This document shows, in pieces, positions 22,141 to 34,638 of a DNA stretch of 57,603 nt (position 1 is the first letter of the stretch; each line of letters opens with the position of its first letter). Under the pieces are notes generated by a model. That model did not search any database and was not told the DNA's origin. It was given only the letters and a program-made list of their open reading frames with translations. Source of the stretch: Symbiodinium natans (taxonomy: Eukaryota; Sar; Dinophyceae; Suessiales; Symbiodiniaceae); NCBI GenBank assembly GCA_905221605.1, contig CAJNDS010002419.1, positions 378,650 to 436,252 on the forward strand, given 5' to 3'. The position numbers were made by a program, and so were the translations under genes.

Positions 22141-23300
22141 GCACATCCACCCCCATGCACCTGGCATCGCAAGCCAAGGCACCCCTCTGCAAGCCGGCGA
22201 GCACATGGGCCAGATCAAGCTCACAGACGAGGGGCGCACAAAAGACGCACGCCGGCGGTTCTTTGCGGCCTGCTGTGCGGCATTCAGGCTCGTAGGAGAC
22301 TTGGGCACCCCAAAGTTGTCGTGAGCTCAGGAAATCATCAAGCGGAGACGGGCGCAGTATGACACCTGGCAGAAACCCACAATGCCTTCTCAGAGAGCAG
22401 AGAACTCCCGTCTCAGTGGGTTGAGGGCAGGTTGTCGATTCCCATGCCAAGACTGACGTGCATCGGTTCTGCATGGGAACTGACTTAGCAACACGTCCGT
22501 CGAACATATTTTTGGCTAGGAGAAGTCTCAGCTGAAGAAGAAGAAGCAGAAGACGCAGTCACCAGAGCAAGAGCTTTGAGGCAAGGCTTGTTGAGCTACC
22601 ATGGTTCGGCGCATTTCTGGACGACGGATGCTTTCCGCTTATTCTGTCGATGAGCACGAGCTGAACTGCTGAAGTATAGCCACCATGTGCCACTTGAAGC
22701 AACATGAAGCAACCGTTGGTCATCTACCTCAGCGACTTCACTTCCAATGACGGGTGGCGACGACCAAGTCGATGTGAGTACTGCAAGGTGGAAGTTCGTA
22801 CCCGCACCATCGAACTTGCTTGAAGTGAGCGAAATGGGTGCGGTTGCATTGCATCTTGCACTCTTGCGCTTGCTATGGCATTCCTGTCATACTGTCTGGC
22901 CATCACCTTTGCACGACAACTGGTCATGCCCAGGTTCGGCGATGTCAAGGCAAGATGTGCCCAACGACTGCCTTGCAAGTGTTGCTTGCACGCCAGGAAT
23001 TTGAATATTTGATCAGCGGGGTATTCTTGTTGCATCTCGAGTGCCCACGCAGGTCCGTCCAAAGGCAAACGTCAACCTTGCAAGAGGCCGCGTATCCTGC
23101 CAACAGTCCTGGCGGAAAGTGCAAAAATGTTCTGGGAGACTTAATGGGTATAGTGCACATACATGCACATGTTGCTTCCTTGCCCGACGTGTAAGTACGA
23201 TTTGTATTGCTAGGTGTGACATTGACGAGGCTTGCGATCGATGTTCATGCCAAGAGCCTCTGGCTGGAAAAGCTGGGTAGATTCTCGTACTCAGGGAGCA

Positions 23301-24730
23301 ATGGGTCCACGGCTGACCTCGGCCTTATGGCCGGCAGGTCTTCTCGTCGCTTCACTCCTTTGCTTTGCTCCAGGCTTCCTCTGCCCTAGTGGTCCCAGCG
23401 GTCCCAGCGTCAGCGGCCGAGCGGGGCAGCAACGTGTCTTGGCCTGGTCTTCATCGAGGCCAAGTAGCCAGTTTGGTCCCGGGAGCAGCCAGACAGCTGT
23501 GCTGTTGGCAGCTGCGTGCCTAGCGGCAAGCACGTGCCGCATTTTTAGGCGTGCACAAGACAGCAGGCCAGCAGCCTGTCACGTTGCCACTGTTGTCCCA
23601 CAGGACCAGGGATGTAAAACGTCGCCCAAGAGTGTTGTTGAGCCACATGCCTCCCTGCCTCATCAGAGAAGCTGCACTGACAGGATTCCGTGGCTGGTCT
23701 TGCGTTTGCTGGGGCCACCACAGTTGACAAGGTGACTTCAACTCGTGGAAAGGTGGCGCGGCGCAGCCTGTACAGCTGCTACACGCTCTACTTCCGTCGA
23801 TGGAGGTACTATGAAGATCGTGCTCGCCGCAATCTTCGCAATCGCGCGTACAACATCTTCATGAAGACTCTTGTTCCTCTTATAATATAATTTTGACTTC
23901 AGATCAACCATGGGAGGATCGGAATAGTTCACCACCGAGCCATCACACTGAAAAGTTGCTTTGGGCTGAGCCGCCAAAACTTGTGCGCTATTCGGACTGA
24001 GTAGTTCGCATTGCGTTCGTGCAGTATTCGGAGGTTCTGTAGTGATCGGAAGTTGGCATCACTTCGTTCTTACATGCCCCACAATTGTCATTTCAGGAAT
24101 AAGTACAAGAAGGCCATGAAGAAGGTGCTCCGTTATGGCAATGAGCTAGAGTATGGCTGCTTGGCTGCTGCTGCTGTCGTGTGCACGTGCTAATGTGTCT
24201 ACCAGCCGTCAATCCACACTTTGCAATACTCAGGCGACTTGCAGCCGGCCAGTCATGACGAAGTCATGGAAGACGTCAAGGCGCAGCCACCTCCGGTTAC
24301 TCTCGAAGACGCGCGAGGCTCGTGAGCAGCTCGCGCGGGCATGTCACCCTCGTGACAGGAGATGATGGACGAAGCGTGCGAGATTATCGATGAGGTCACG
24401 GTTCAGGGAGTCATTCATCGCAACGCAGCTGCCAAGCGCAAGGATCCGCTTTCGGCCCCATGCAAAAAAACCTTCGCCTGTTGTGACTGTTGTTGTTCAC
24501 ATGTCTTCACGCTGCACGAGCCATGACTCTCATTGCGATGCTTGATGATGCCTGTGCAGGACCGCATGTTCCGTGCGATTCTGCGTGGGTCCATAAGGAA
24601 GGGCCTTCTCAAAAAGCCAGACGAAGGGGATCCAGACTCGTTCTTGCCTGCCTACAAGGTGCAGTCCTCCAGGATGTCAATTCGCACATGCTGTTCTTCT
24701 AAAATCTTTAATCGTCCCGTAGCCGGCTAG
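23301..24730 (+). CDS. Plastid-targeted 30S ribosomal protein bS20 (nuclear gene)
   Basis: Exons recognised: leader from ATG 23301; core up to 23847; 24097-~24150; about 24250-24310; about 24358-24442; and 24560-24730. The core aligns with bacterial and plastid bS20: RARRNLRNRA joined to NKYKKAMKKVL fits the N-terminal helix, and IIDEVTVQGVIHRNAAAKRK is the C-terminal helix signature, extended by about 55 residues beyond the usual end. bS20 binds 16S rRNA early in small-subunit assembly. The leader starts MGPRLTSALW, has a hydrophobic segment (about residues 7-25), a Ser/Pro/Arg-rich stretch, a second hydrophobic segment (about 65-78) and then RIFRRA. This is the signal peptide, transit peptide and stop-transfer layout known for peridinin plastids. 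The junction between leader and core, and the exons between 24150 and 24358, are not fully resolved. Confidence 0.8.
23848..24096 (+). other. GT-AG intron inside the bS20 gene
   Basis: Donor CGCGC|GTACAA and acceptor TTTCAG|GAATAAG join in phase 2 to make an alanine codon. The joined product then matches bS20 length exactly between the first RR and the KKV motif, which supports this boundary. Confidence 0.75.
24443..24559 (+). other. Probable GA-AG intron inside the bS20 gene
   Basis: The IHRNAAAKRK helix ends at AAG|GATCCG. A frame starting after GTGCAG|GACCGC continues with DRMFRAILRG, also basic. Both edges carry AG|GA, and no GT or GC donor lies near the point where conservation stops. 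Confidence 0.55.
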
Positions 24731-25429
24731 AGGATTTAAGCCTCAGAGCTGCTAGATCATTGGCTACGAAATCCCGGAGTGCAACTACGTCCGGGAGCCT
24801 CGTCCGTGGCAACTGCCTGGATGGAAGTCCCCATGGATGCTGAAGTGGGAGTGGGAGCACCTCTGCTGCATTTGCGTTTTGTAGTCTCATGGGGTTGCTT
24901 CTCCGTATCCACTGTACCCATGTCTGATTAGTTCACCTGGATAGTCTTTCATGAGCTCTTGCAGCCAGGAAGTGGAGGAGCGGGATGAGAAACCACACGC
25001 TGCGAGAGTCCTCTGCTCACCACATGTAGGGGCCGTAGGGCAAAGATTGCAAGCCACTGTTTTGACCAGAGCACACACAGATGTATGAGTCATCCGATGG
25101 GGAACCATGAACTGATGGAACCATGGCTGAAGACTTGCAACGCAAGGCTCCTGACAATGGATAGGGCACGTAGGGGCAAAGATTGTAAAAGCCGGCAGGA
25201 ACAGCAGATGACATGGCTGTCTTGTGTCTGAAAAGTTCATGCCGTCAGGAAGTTGACTGGCCGAAAGTGAGTCGCGTCGAGGGACAAGACATCTGGAGCA
25301 TCTTCGAGCATGCTGAGTGGAAATCGAAGCATGTGATGGTCTCACGATTGCCTGAGAACCTGTCTCCGCCTGTCAGTCATGTCCCTGGGCTACACATGAT
25401 AGTCGCAGTCGGTTGGCCAGGCAGAGCAC

Positions 25430-25501
25430 CTGCAAATGTTGGCGGAGCTCTTCAACTCAGCGAACATGGCTGGCTTTGGGCCGAGTATAGGGACTGTACA
25501 G
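25430..25501 (+). CDS. Candidate exon, unknown gene
   Basis: A 24-codon stretch (LQMLAELFNSAN then MAGFGPSIGTVQ) ends at ACAG|GTATGC, a normal donor. Composition is protein-like, unlike the surrounding frames. The upstream stretch around 25285-25380 (IWSIFEHAEWKSK) may be part of the same gene. No family recognised. Confidence 0.3.
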
Positions 25502-27174
25502 GTATGCGCACTTAACGAACCTGTTTCTCAATCGCTGAGGCCGGGTGTCTTTGCACCTATCAGACACACGATTGCAGCGACTGCTTCAGGAGGTCCGCCA
25601 GGATTCGTGCCAAGTGCATCGAATCGGCAGGTTGATTCGGCTGATGTTCTCAGGTTGCGTACCACAGGGCCTTGCGCGAGGCGGATCTGCCATCAGACTA
25701 AAAATCTGACTTGCTTTCGTCGCAAACGATCTTCAGGATTATTGGGGCAGAAAAATGACCAGAATCAGACCAGAACAGCTCCCATCAGCTCCCTTTGTTC
25801 AATTGTATTGTTCGGGTGTGAAGGTACATGCCGGCCCCGAGCTCAGCTAGGTGCTTTCGCAACTAGGCTTCGAAAAGGCTTCCTCGAAGCAGCGTGCAGC
25901 GTGCGCTGCACCCAAGGCTCGGCCAAGAAATCTGCAGGCGTTCCCGGCGCGGGTAAGGCCGGAGTTGGATTGAGTCACCCTCCCTATGCTGGCATATGCT
26001 CGTATGCTCGTAGAGGTTCAGAACTGTCAGCTTGAGCTCTTAACAGGGGATTCTGAGAGCGTTGCATCTTGTGTGAGGCACCTCAGCCAGAGGACCGCGC
26101 GGCCGGCCGCAAGCCTGGCTTTGGGGTGACAAATTATGTAATAACATGTGCAAATATGTAGTCATGGGTAAGAATGTGTTTAAATGGTCCCAGCGTTCTC
26201 CTATCCCATCCTTTGAGGCACCGGAGAGCGACTTCGCGCACGGCTCTTGGAGGCCGAAGGGCAAATCAATTGAGCTGCTGTGCATTCTGAAGCTTCCTGA
26301 AATCGTACACCTTGCAGGCGTTGAAGATCATGGCCACAGGCAAAAGTTTGTGCATGGACGTGCTCATATGTTTATGAGCTTTGTTCTTATGGGTGGAGGG
26401 GAGAGACAAAGCAGCCAAAGTGGCCTTGGGCTCATCTTGTTGCGCAGGCTTTCGCTCCAGTTCCCTTTTTCTGACCTGAGCCGATTCAATGGCCGAGGCA
26501 GCAGCAGTGGACACGCATCCCAGGCCCAACGCTCATGCAATGCTTACACACACCCTTGTGCATAACATGACAGACATGCATCTGTCAAGAGTCTGATCCC
26601 TGCCATGCTCTTCAGGGATTGCACGGATTGCGGTGGAGCGTGGACAGTGTTCGTAGCTGGCAGTCCGACGATAGGCTTCAGCACCTCCGGCTGTACCGCA
26701 CAGCGCTCTCGAACGCGTGGCTGGAGAGCTGGCAGCACTCCTTGCAGGCACAGCAGCTGAGCCCAGAAACTGGAACGTTGACCCATGCGGTTTCGGTGTG
26801 GTTTCTTTGCTTCCGCTCGGATCGTGTTTTTTGTTGCTCGGAAGAACTGCGGGGGCATCCAGGCGCGGCGGGTTCCCAGGACGCTCCGAAACCACCGTCG
26901 GCGTTCCTGAACGAGGCAGGGCATGGGGTCGCAAGGGCAACAAAAGCTTACAAAGAGGGTAAGACATGGAAGGAGGCATCCTCTCAGGCCACAGTGCGAT
27001 AAAAACAATTGAAGTAGGTTTCTCGGCGAGCATCGGCGAGCAAAGTGCAAGCTGCCGCACTGCAGTCCCCTCACCTCGCACCTTCCACTGCCTCTCATCG
27101 CATTTGAGCTGCGGTTTTTTTAGGCGCTTCTTGAAAGTTACTTTAGTACGGAAATATATTTTGGGTTTGTGCTC

Positions 27175-27860
27175 AGAATGAGCTCCGCGCTGTGGCCGCG
27201 GAAGCACGCGGAAGGTTTGGCGGAAGCATCTTCTCGCGGAAGCTCCGTCTTAAGCATAACCTATGAACCTTTCAACCCCAAACAGCCGCTGAGCATCGGT
27301 CCCTGGCGCCTGGCCGATTTAGGGTTTAGGCTTGTGGACGACGCTCTAAAAGTACCACGAACCAAGTAACAACCACCTACCCAGCAGCCCCGCAAACCTC
27401 GTCTATCGCGAGGCGGGTGCGGGAAATCCGAAGCTCCGCGGAAGGTTCGCGGAAGCTCCGCGGAAGGATGGGCTCCATTCGTGTAGCCTTGTGAAACACC
27501 ATCTTCGATTTGACGATGTAGTTCTCCGTTCAACAGCAGCAAAACGACGAACCCTGCACACCTGTGTCGTTTACAGATTTCATTGTTTTCATGTGCGGTT
27601 CTGTCATTTCTTCTACGTGGTGTGGGGCCACAGACTAACCTACACCATGTGCTTCGGTTTCAACATCGACAGTCGTTCCGGAACTTCATGGGACACGTGC
27701 CTAAGACTATAAACGTACTACGCGGAAGGAACTGTACGAATTCAGGCGAAAATGGCTCCGCGGAAGGGTCCGCGGAAGGAAGCTCCAAAAACATGCCCCG
27801 CGGAAGCTACCTTTCGAGGCGCGGAAGGTCCGCGGAAGGGTTCCGCGGAAGGAAATAAAT
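27175..27860. repeat. Scattered CGCGGAAG / TTCCGCGGAA motif cluster
   Basis: More than a dozen copies of GCGGAAG, many as the self-complementary TCCGCGGA, occur in two sub-clusters (27180-27250 and 27420-27860) with non-repetitive DNA between. Spacing is irregular, so this is not a simple tandem array. Confidence 0.75.
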
Positions 27861-28129
27861 TTCCATTAAAAACACCATCAAATAAAAACCATGGCTCATT
27901 TGCTCATTTGCTCGCCGGTCTCATGTGCTCTGCGCGTGTTGGTGGCGGCACAGACGGCTGGCTGCAACAAGAAGATAACCGCCGAGAGTGTCGTGGGGAG
28001 AAGAAGGCCACGGCAACAACAAGAAAAGCATAATGTGAACGTCGCTTTAATAACCCCCCCCCCCCCATCTTGTTTTGGTCCCCGGGGTTTGGAGGGCTGG
28101 AAAAAAGGGGGGGGGGTGTCAACAATCCG

Positions 28130-28131
<2 letters not shown>

Positions 28132-28163
<32 letters not shown>
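28132..28163. repeat. Poly-C tract
   Basis: About 32 C in a row, with shorter C and G runs just upstream (about 28056-28068 and 28106-28118). The neighbouring sequence looks like low-quality or collapsed assembly and should be read cautiously. Confidence 0.8.
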
Positions 28164-28165
<2 letters not shown>

Positions 28166-28362
28166 GCCGAAACTATTATTGCCACCCCTTTATTACTGGC
28201 CCGTAAGGGGGTACCCTTTCCGGACTTGTTTTCGAGCCCCGGCGGATAAGGATTTTAGTAAGGAAACTTTGCTTTCAGACCTCTGGCGGCTTCCTGAATT
28301 CCAGGACCCGAAGGCTGAAGTCTTAAGTTTAAGGGATTCTTATCTGAAGCCTTAGAGGAACA

Positions 28363-28600
28363 CTTGCTTCTCTGAAGAAACAGGCCTGAAGCAGCAGCTT
28401 CTCGCAGCTCTGGAGCTGCAGCGATCTCAAAAGACACCTGCCTCTCTGAAGAAACAGGCCTGAAGCAGCAGCTTCTCGCAGCTCTGGAGCTGCAGCGATC
28501 TCAAAAGACACCTGCCTCTCTGAAGAAACAGGCCTGAAGCAGCAGTTTCTCGCAGCTCTGGAGCTGCAGCAATCTCAAAAGACAAGCAATCTCAAACGAG
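28363..28600. repeat. Three-copy 74-bp tandem repeat
   Basis: Three nearly identical units run CTCTGAAGAAACAGGCCTGA, then a self-complementary CAGCTCTGGAGCTG core, then CGATCTCAAAAGACA. The third unit carries a few substitutions and decays into related fragments. Each unit could form a small hairpin at its core. Confidence 0.9.
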
Positions 28601-29928
28601 ATCTGCTTCTTTAAAGACTGAGCCTCGGAGCTCTTTCAAGCCAGCTCAGCTGAAAAGTCTTCTCTGCAATGGAACTCTTAAGCCATTTTCAGCAAAATTT
28701 TCGATTCCTGGCCGGCCAAATTTTTCTGTTGTCACCCCATTATTATTCTCACCGGACCCCCCCTATATGGACTTGTCTACACACATCAGCCCGAAAACCT
28801 CCCGTAATGGAAAGTAGTCTTGGGCTGGGGCCTTCTGGCCCGGCGAATATTGGTATTACCACCCCATTTATCAATGTGAGGTTAACATTACTAGGTATGC
28901 ACGACTATACTTAGCCAGCCGTCAAAGCGTACCAGCAGAAGAAGACGACGTGCTGGGCACAAAAAACGACATAGACACGGCGATGAGCGATTTAGGCCTG
29001 CAGGGTTCTGAAATCCAAGCTTAGTAGCCCGCATCATAGTTGAAAACATCTCCGTTGCCTGAAGGTGGAGGAGTTGTACGCAGCTTGGCCGCAAAACGTT
29101 TTCCTGCTAGCTTGTTCGGAAAGACACACGCCCGACCTCTCCAGAAGTGAATGCCGAAAGAAGTCAGCCATGGCTTGTCGCGGCAGTGCACATGCGGTCA
29201 TCGTCATCAGGCGCTCCAAAGCAGCGCAGCTCCTGGCTCACCAGGAAGCTCTCAGACAGCCGGCTCCTCTCCACACTTCCGATGGTCGCAATGTCTCACA
29301 TGACGCCCTCACCTGGCATGGCTTGCAGGTCCAGGGCGCAGGCGGCGACCGCAGAAAGTAGTAGCCGCGCGCTGATACGGCCCCTTGGCTGTGAACTGAA
29401 GGGGGAACTTGACAGGAAAGCAGCCACTGGAGCCCCATGCTGCAGCTGCAGAGGAGCTCGGCGAGGTGGTTGAACACAGCATAGACGGCTCAGTCACGTT
29501 CGCATGACGTCGCATGTGTTGTGCGCAAGACGCACCGCCGACATCCTCCGGCCAGGTGTTGAGATCCTTACGTGCGCTCGCTGCGTTCCCAGACATCTGC
29601 CTCATTCGGCACGCAGTTTTAGTTTTAGGGTCGACGGATTGCGACTGCTTCAATTCGCAGAGGACTCTCTCATCTCTGCGCAAAGTACCTGGCGGTCCAT
29701 CTCCATCGACCCCCACATCCCGGTAAATGCCATGTATGGGCCAGGGCTTGTATTCAGTGTGAAAATGCGGGTGCCTGAGCGCACGCCAACTCACCGGTTG
29801 GGCGCAAAGAGTAGACACTTGTTCTGGACACAAGGTATTCTTTGGACAAGAAGGAGCCCACAATGGTTTGCGTTGGTGGTCGAGTGGACCATCTTGTACA
29901 TAGCCCGGCTGCAGCACTGCGGTCTTGA

Positions 29929-30297
29929 ATGCAGTTGTTCTCACTTGAACCCGAGGCGAGACAGTTTGCTCTCTTGCACTCGACCAAGAGTGGCCCTGAT
30001 GCTGCTCTAGCTTCTGAGGCTGGTTGCTGGTTGCAAGCCTTAAAAGCCAGCCTGGTAGGCGCTATCCGTCAGTTGAGTTTTTTGCCTGGTCTGCGCCTGC
30101 AGTCCTTTGCACTGGGAGGGGCGGCAGGCGTGGTGCTGTGCGTACAGGGTCCATGTTTACTTGTTGGCCCCTGTGTCGAGCAGCAGGTTCCGATGATCTT
30201 TGTGCAGTATCTGCCGAGCTTGCCGTGGACAGACACCTTTGCAAGATGGCTCTGCGAGACGATGCCAGCGCTTGAAATGCCATCCCTGTGCGCGTAG
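29929..30297 (+). CDS. Hypothetical frame, 122 residues
   Basis: It starts at an ATG (MQLFSLEPEARQ) and is hydrophobic in its second half, where GGAAGVVLCVQGPCLLVG could be one membrane segment. Codon content looks more protein-like than that of neighbouring frames, but I recognise no family and see no clear flanking exons. It could be a terminal exon. Confidence 0.25.
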   Translation: MQLFSLEPEARQFALLHSTKSGPDAALASEAGCWLQALKASLVGAIRQLSFLPGLRLQSFALGGAAGVVLCVQGPCLLVGPCVEQQVPMIFVQYLPSLPWTDTFARWLCETMPALEMPSLCA

Positions 30298-33200
30298 CTG
30301 CATGTTTTCGGCTTCATGCATCAAGCATGACAGGACAAGCTAGCGAACGGCTTGGTGCAACTTGCGCAGGTGGGCCTTGCAAGAATGCCACTGTGAGCAT
30401 TCATGGGGGCGTCCATTGAGTTAGAAGTGTATCCGAAGGGCGCAACGAGCACTCCCTCCAGGGACTCAAGACAGCTCTTGCCTCGGCCGTGTCAGGATCT
30501 GGAACCCTGTTCAAGTGCATGCGCTGCCACATGCTGCCAGTGTTTGCTGCCAATTTGTCAAAGCCCGGAGGTAGCGATTATATTATTACGATTATTGTGA
30601 TTACACATTATTATTTCTAGTACTATTATGATTATTCTTGTTATTATTGTTCTTGTTATACTATTGTTATCATTATCATTCTTATTTGTACAGTATGGCC
30701 GCCTCCAGCCTTCCCTTGGAGCTGCTGGCGCAGCCGGTCCTGGCGCTCCTCACTGACGCAACCGCCTGCATGTCTGAGTTTCCACACGCACATGGTCGCA
30801 CTTGCAGGCCTGCGTTTTGTCTGTTGAAATTATTAGTTAATTAGTTTATTAGTATTACTGTTATTATGATTATGATTGTGTTTTTATCCTGTGGGGTGAC
30901 GACAGAGCAACAGACATCCGAAAGGCAGGAGTCTTGCACACTGCTGTCGGAGTCGACCTGAAAGTGTTTTCAGATCTTGGGCGGTCAGAAACCTGGACAC
31001 TTCTTGCGAAGTAATTGCTTGAGTAGCTTGGAATGTTCCCCTATGGCCTAACAGTCCTTAATAGGGATTATAATAGGGCGCACTATCATCCCTTTCGAGG
31101 CCTGCTTTCTGATCTGTCTTATGAAAAATATAGGTTTTCGTCAATTTTGCATCATTTTTCATTAGAGACACAGACAACTGACCAAATCATAAAATGTTCA
31201 TAAAAGTCCATAAAATTTCGTAAAGTCGACGGAAAACATAACTTTTTCATAAAGCAAAACATCATAATCAAAAAACTCACTAAAAGCATTAAAAACACAT
31301 GATTTCCCCATATAAAAAGGCAGTCCTTGAAACGTGGCTCTGGCTACACATTGCGTTGTTCTCCAAAGCTCTCTCGACATCAGGTGTGGCCTCCAAGCGA
31401 TGCTGGGACCCAACACCTAACATCCCGGTTGTCTTGTTATTTGTTGTCCCTTGCCCGGGCCTTGCCCCTGATCTAGTGCAATCCACACCAATTTCGCCGT
31501 GTTCTCGCCTGCTGTTTGAGGCTGGCAGCTTTCACACAGACCTGCGTCCGAAACAAGGATGCCATTGTGTTGGCAGGACTTTGGCGTGGCTAAGACTCAA
31601 TCAAAGCTATGTTCAAACAGTCTACTCCCCAACTATACTCCCTAAACTGACAGAACCCTGAGCAAACCTTTGCAGGGCACTCAGAAGTTCATAGATGCCA
31701 AGGTAAGGCTGCAGAGATCACTCTCTGGCCTCCGTCGAGTACCTTCAATGGCGCGGCCGGAATGCAGAGAGAACTCCTTCAGTACACCCCAAGCCATGCT
31801 TGCAAATTATGTCTTTGGTGGTGTTGCTGATCCAAGATGTCATCTGACTTGTGAATTTCAAGAAGCAAGGTGGAGGCATCGCGCTGGTCGCTTGAGCAGA
31901 GATTGCGTACTTCGGGTGCTGCCTGCCGCATCTTGGAGTCAGAGGTAGAAGCATTCACCAGGTATCTAAGCACTTTGAGCTAACATCGTGGACAAACCCG
32001 CCAAGCCAGCTTTCACATGAATACGGTTGTTGTGCAGCTAGCCGCCACGTGGTGCACCAGGTTACCTCAGCATCAACTGCATGGTGCTGCAACCAGGTGC
32101 TGGCTGTCTGCAACAAGTCGGGCTTGGCCATGGCATCAGCAGCAGTGTAGGGCATGCATGTTTAATAAACACGTTGTTGACAAGAACTCAAAAGCACCGG
32201 TACGTGTAGTTTACCAATGAAAGAGGTCTGCTTGGAAATACTGCTAGAAACTGTCCGGGCCGAAAGGTTCTCAATATTAGGAGGCACCGGGTTGCCACGT
32301 CCTGAATGCTAATCTCCTCCAGCCCACTAATTCAACTCGACCCCCTTGAATTCTCGAGTCGTTTTGTGTGCTTATTGAGCCTTTTTCATTTGATGTGTTT
32401 ATCCAGCAGCTGTCCTCAGGGTTCCCGGGAAGTAGATTGTGGCCAAACGCTTTTTCATGTTAGGGGTGTGTGGTGCAGATTGGGAGGGAAGATGGTTCCT
32501 GCGAGAACACTTGCCAAATTCAGTTCAACACCTGCTGTGCAAAGGATCTGAGCTGGCTGTCAAAATGCTGCCCAGCTGTGGAAATGCTGCAGCTGCGGCT
32601 GCTTGGCCGGACAACTTCCCCTGAATAGCAACTTAAATGGGTGCGCTTGTCAATGGCATGTCAATGGCGGCTGCTCCACGCTCACGCGTAGCACGCAGTG
32701 TTTGGGAAACATGATGGAACAGACAAATTGGGTTTCTGACCCATTCTGACCCGACCCGATCTTACAGTAGCTTACGAACTACAAGGGCTTGTGAGTTTTT
32801 AGGGTTCTCCAACCGGGGCTTGTGGGACTTAATATTATTCATATGATGATTACTAATGTTTTTAATATTATCATGAGTATTAATATTATCAATATTGTTA
32901 GCATTATAAGTATTATGAAAAATATGTTTGATATGAATATTATTAATATTCTTCTTCTGATGAGTGCTATTAATAACCTCATGTCCTTTGGCTCATACCT
33001 CCTGACAAGTTCTGGGTAAGTGGCCTTCGCGAAGGCATCTGTTGCGAAGGAGCTTCGCCAGAGCAGTCTAAAGCTTTCCAAGCCCGCCGGGTTGTGCGGG
33101 GTTGAGGCATAGACTTTTTCGAACATCCTTGCGGCCTTAGTCCCACTTCGGCACCCTGAAAGCTCGGCAAAAGGGAGGACCCAACATGTCACTGCAGGAC

Positions 33201-34121
33201 CTGATCCTTTTAGTTTGGCTCACGCGTGCGCGTTCTTTCAGGTGGCTGGGGCCGGAGGTGGGCATCGAAGAGGAGTGGCTCGGTACGTGGGCATTGTCAC
33301 TGAAGCTGCCACTCGTCTCAGAGAGGCACACTCATGCAGTTGCGTGCAGCTAGGACCTCGACGCATCTGTGCAAGACCTGTATACGGGACAGTGAGTGGT
33401 ATAACTGTACTTGTAACCATATTAGGGCACTTAAAGGGCTTGTAAGTGGGTTATACGTACGGTTATGATTGATTAATGAAGCCCAGCAAGCCTTGATTCC
33501 ACTTTGACTGTCACCTGCTCTGAGTGCCGAGGTTGTCGGTGCAGCTCTGGTACGACGATTGCTTGGGCTCCCCTCCCGTCATGGAGGTGCCTTTCTCATG
33601 GCACACCATGGCGTGCTTCATCAGGTTTGCAGGTAGGTACTACAAAAAGAACTGACCAGTTGCGGTCATTTTGCTTCGGCTTTCGGCGGACGGGGATATA
33701 AATCGAAGCATCAGGCTTGCAGCAGGCATCGGTTGCTTGGCTTTCGCGACAAGTTTGCGGCACAGCCGCAGGGAGTCGTGCAATTTTGGCACACTACTTC
33801 TTCAAGCCCCAGTTCTTGCGCAATAGAGATGATTCAAGCACTTCGAGCAGCAACCCTGAAGAGATCTTCTTACTAGGAGTTGAATTCTCCTTACGTAGGC
33901 AGCCAAGTCCGCTTGCAAAGGGTCGAGAGTCGACAAGATGGCGAGAGAGAAACAGTTGGGTAAAGTGTTCAAGGACTGGCGAACTGGCACAGACACAGGG
34001 CACTTCGTAGAGGGTGTGGCTGTATGTCGCTCTAGAAAACTCAAGGTGACATCCCGGATTATCGAGAAATGCCAGGCGCTGGAGGTGTGCGGAGTGGGAT
34101 ATCTTTCAGCTCAGTGATTGC

Positions 34122-34146
34122 AAACCCTAAACCCTAAACCCTAAAC
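34122..34146. repeat. Interstitial telomere-like CCCTAAA run
   Basis: Three perfect CCCTAAA units in a row, complementary to the TTTAGGG telomere unit common in plants and dinoflagellates. Confidence 0.85.
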
Positions 34147-34350
34147 TTGTGTGCACAGATGCTGGTTCGGGTTTTAGGAAGGAGCCAGGTGACAAAGTTT
34201 GTTCCCGAGGCCTTCTGCAAAAAAGGATGGCAGAGCCAATCCATAGTATCATATACTTGAATAGAACATAGAACGCACAACTGAATATATTACCATTATC
34301 GTTTTTGAATATTGAACGTATAACTGAATATATGATCATGTCATATAAAT

Positions 34351-34450
34351 AGGGGTTTACGAAAATAGGGAACCCTAAAATGACCCCCAAACAGTAGAAT
34401 TTCACTGATGATAAGGACCCAAACAGGGTACCCCACATTTCGGAACCCCC
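34351..34450. repeat. Dispersed element, copy 1
   Basis: About 100 bp, beginning GGGGTTTACGAAAA and ending near ATTTCGGAA, which is repeated about 5.1 kb downstream (39492-39598). Both copies keep the order GGGTTTACG, CCCCCAAA, ATAAGGACC, GGTACCCC, TTTCGGAA. Both have telomere-like CCCTAAA runs within about 230 bp. Confidence 0.7.
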
Positions 34451-34475
34451 CCAAGAGCACAGCCTCCCGAAGCCT

Positions 34476-34516
34476 TAAGCCCTAAGCCCCTAAACCCTAA
34501 GCCCTAAACCCTAAAC
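34476..34516. repeat. Interstitial telomere-like run, degenerate
   Basis: CCCTAAGCCCC, CCCTAAGC and CCCTAAA units in tandem, just after the dispersed element. Confidence 0.8.
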
Positions 34517-34638
34517 TGGTAGGCCCTGTGCATCACCGGCATCGACTGGCCAAGGGCAAAGGCTGCCATTCTCCAAGCGCTCCGAGGATTCCGTCAGCGC
34601 TTTTGGCGCGCTTGGGGGGGTAAGGTGGACAACGGGTA

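Larger units (their letters stand above)
19125..23300. other. Intergenic, repeat-rich, no recognisable gene
   Basis: No family motif was found on either strand. The region contains a short CAA/CAG run (20650-20686), a five-copy minisatellite (21251-21550), a long AAC/AAG-rich array (21565-22010) and a CGCAAAC-type array (about 22019-22140). The 22.7-23.2 kb part contains protein-like scraps on the + strand, but none extends or joins convincingly. Confidence 0.5.

Noticed and set aside
21845-22507. A 220-codon - strand frame rich in Cys, Ser and Leu
   Set aside because: Antisense of the same AAC array, extended by chance. No motif.
29065-29100. Similarity of EELYAAWPQ here to DELYAPWPQ at 17772-17800
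   Set aside because: In the JmjC model the APWPQ part is intron, and nothing else around 29 kb matches that gene. Probably coincidence.
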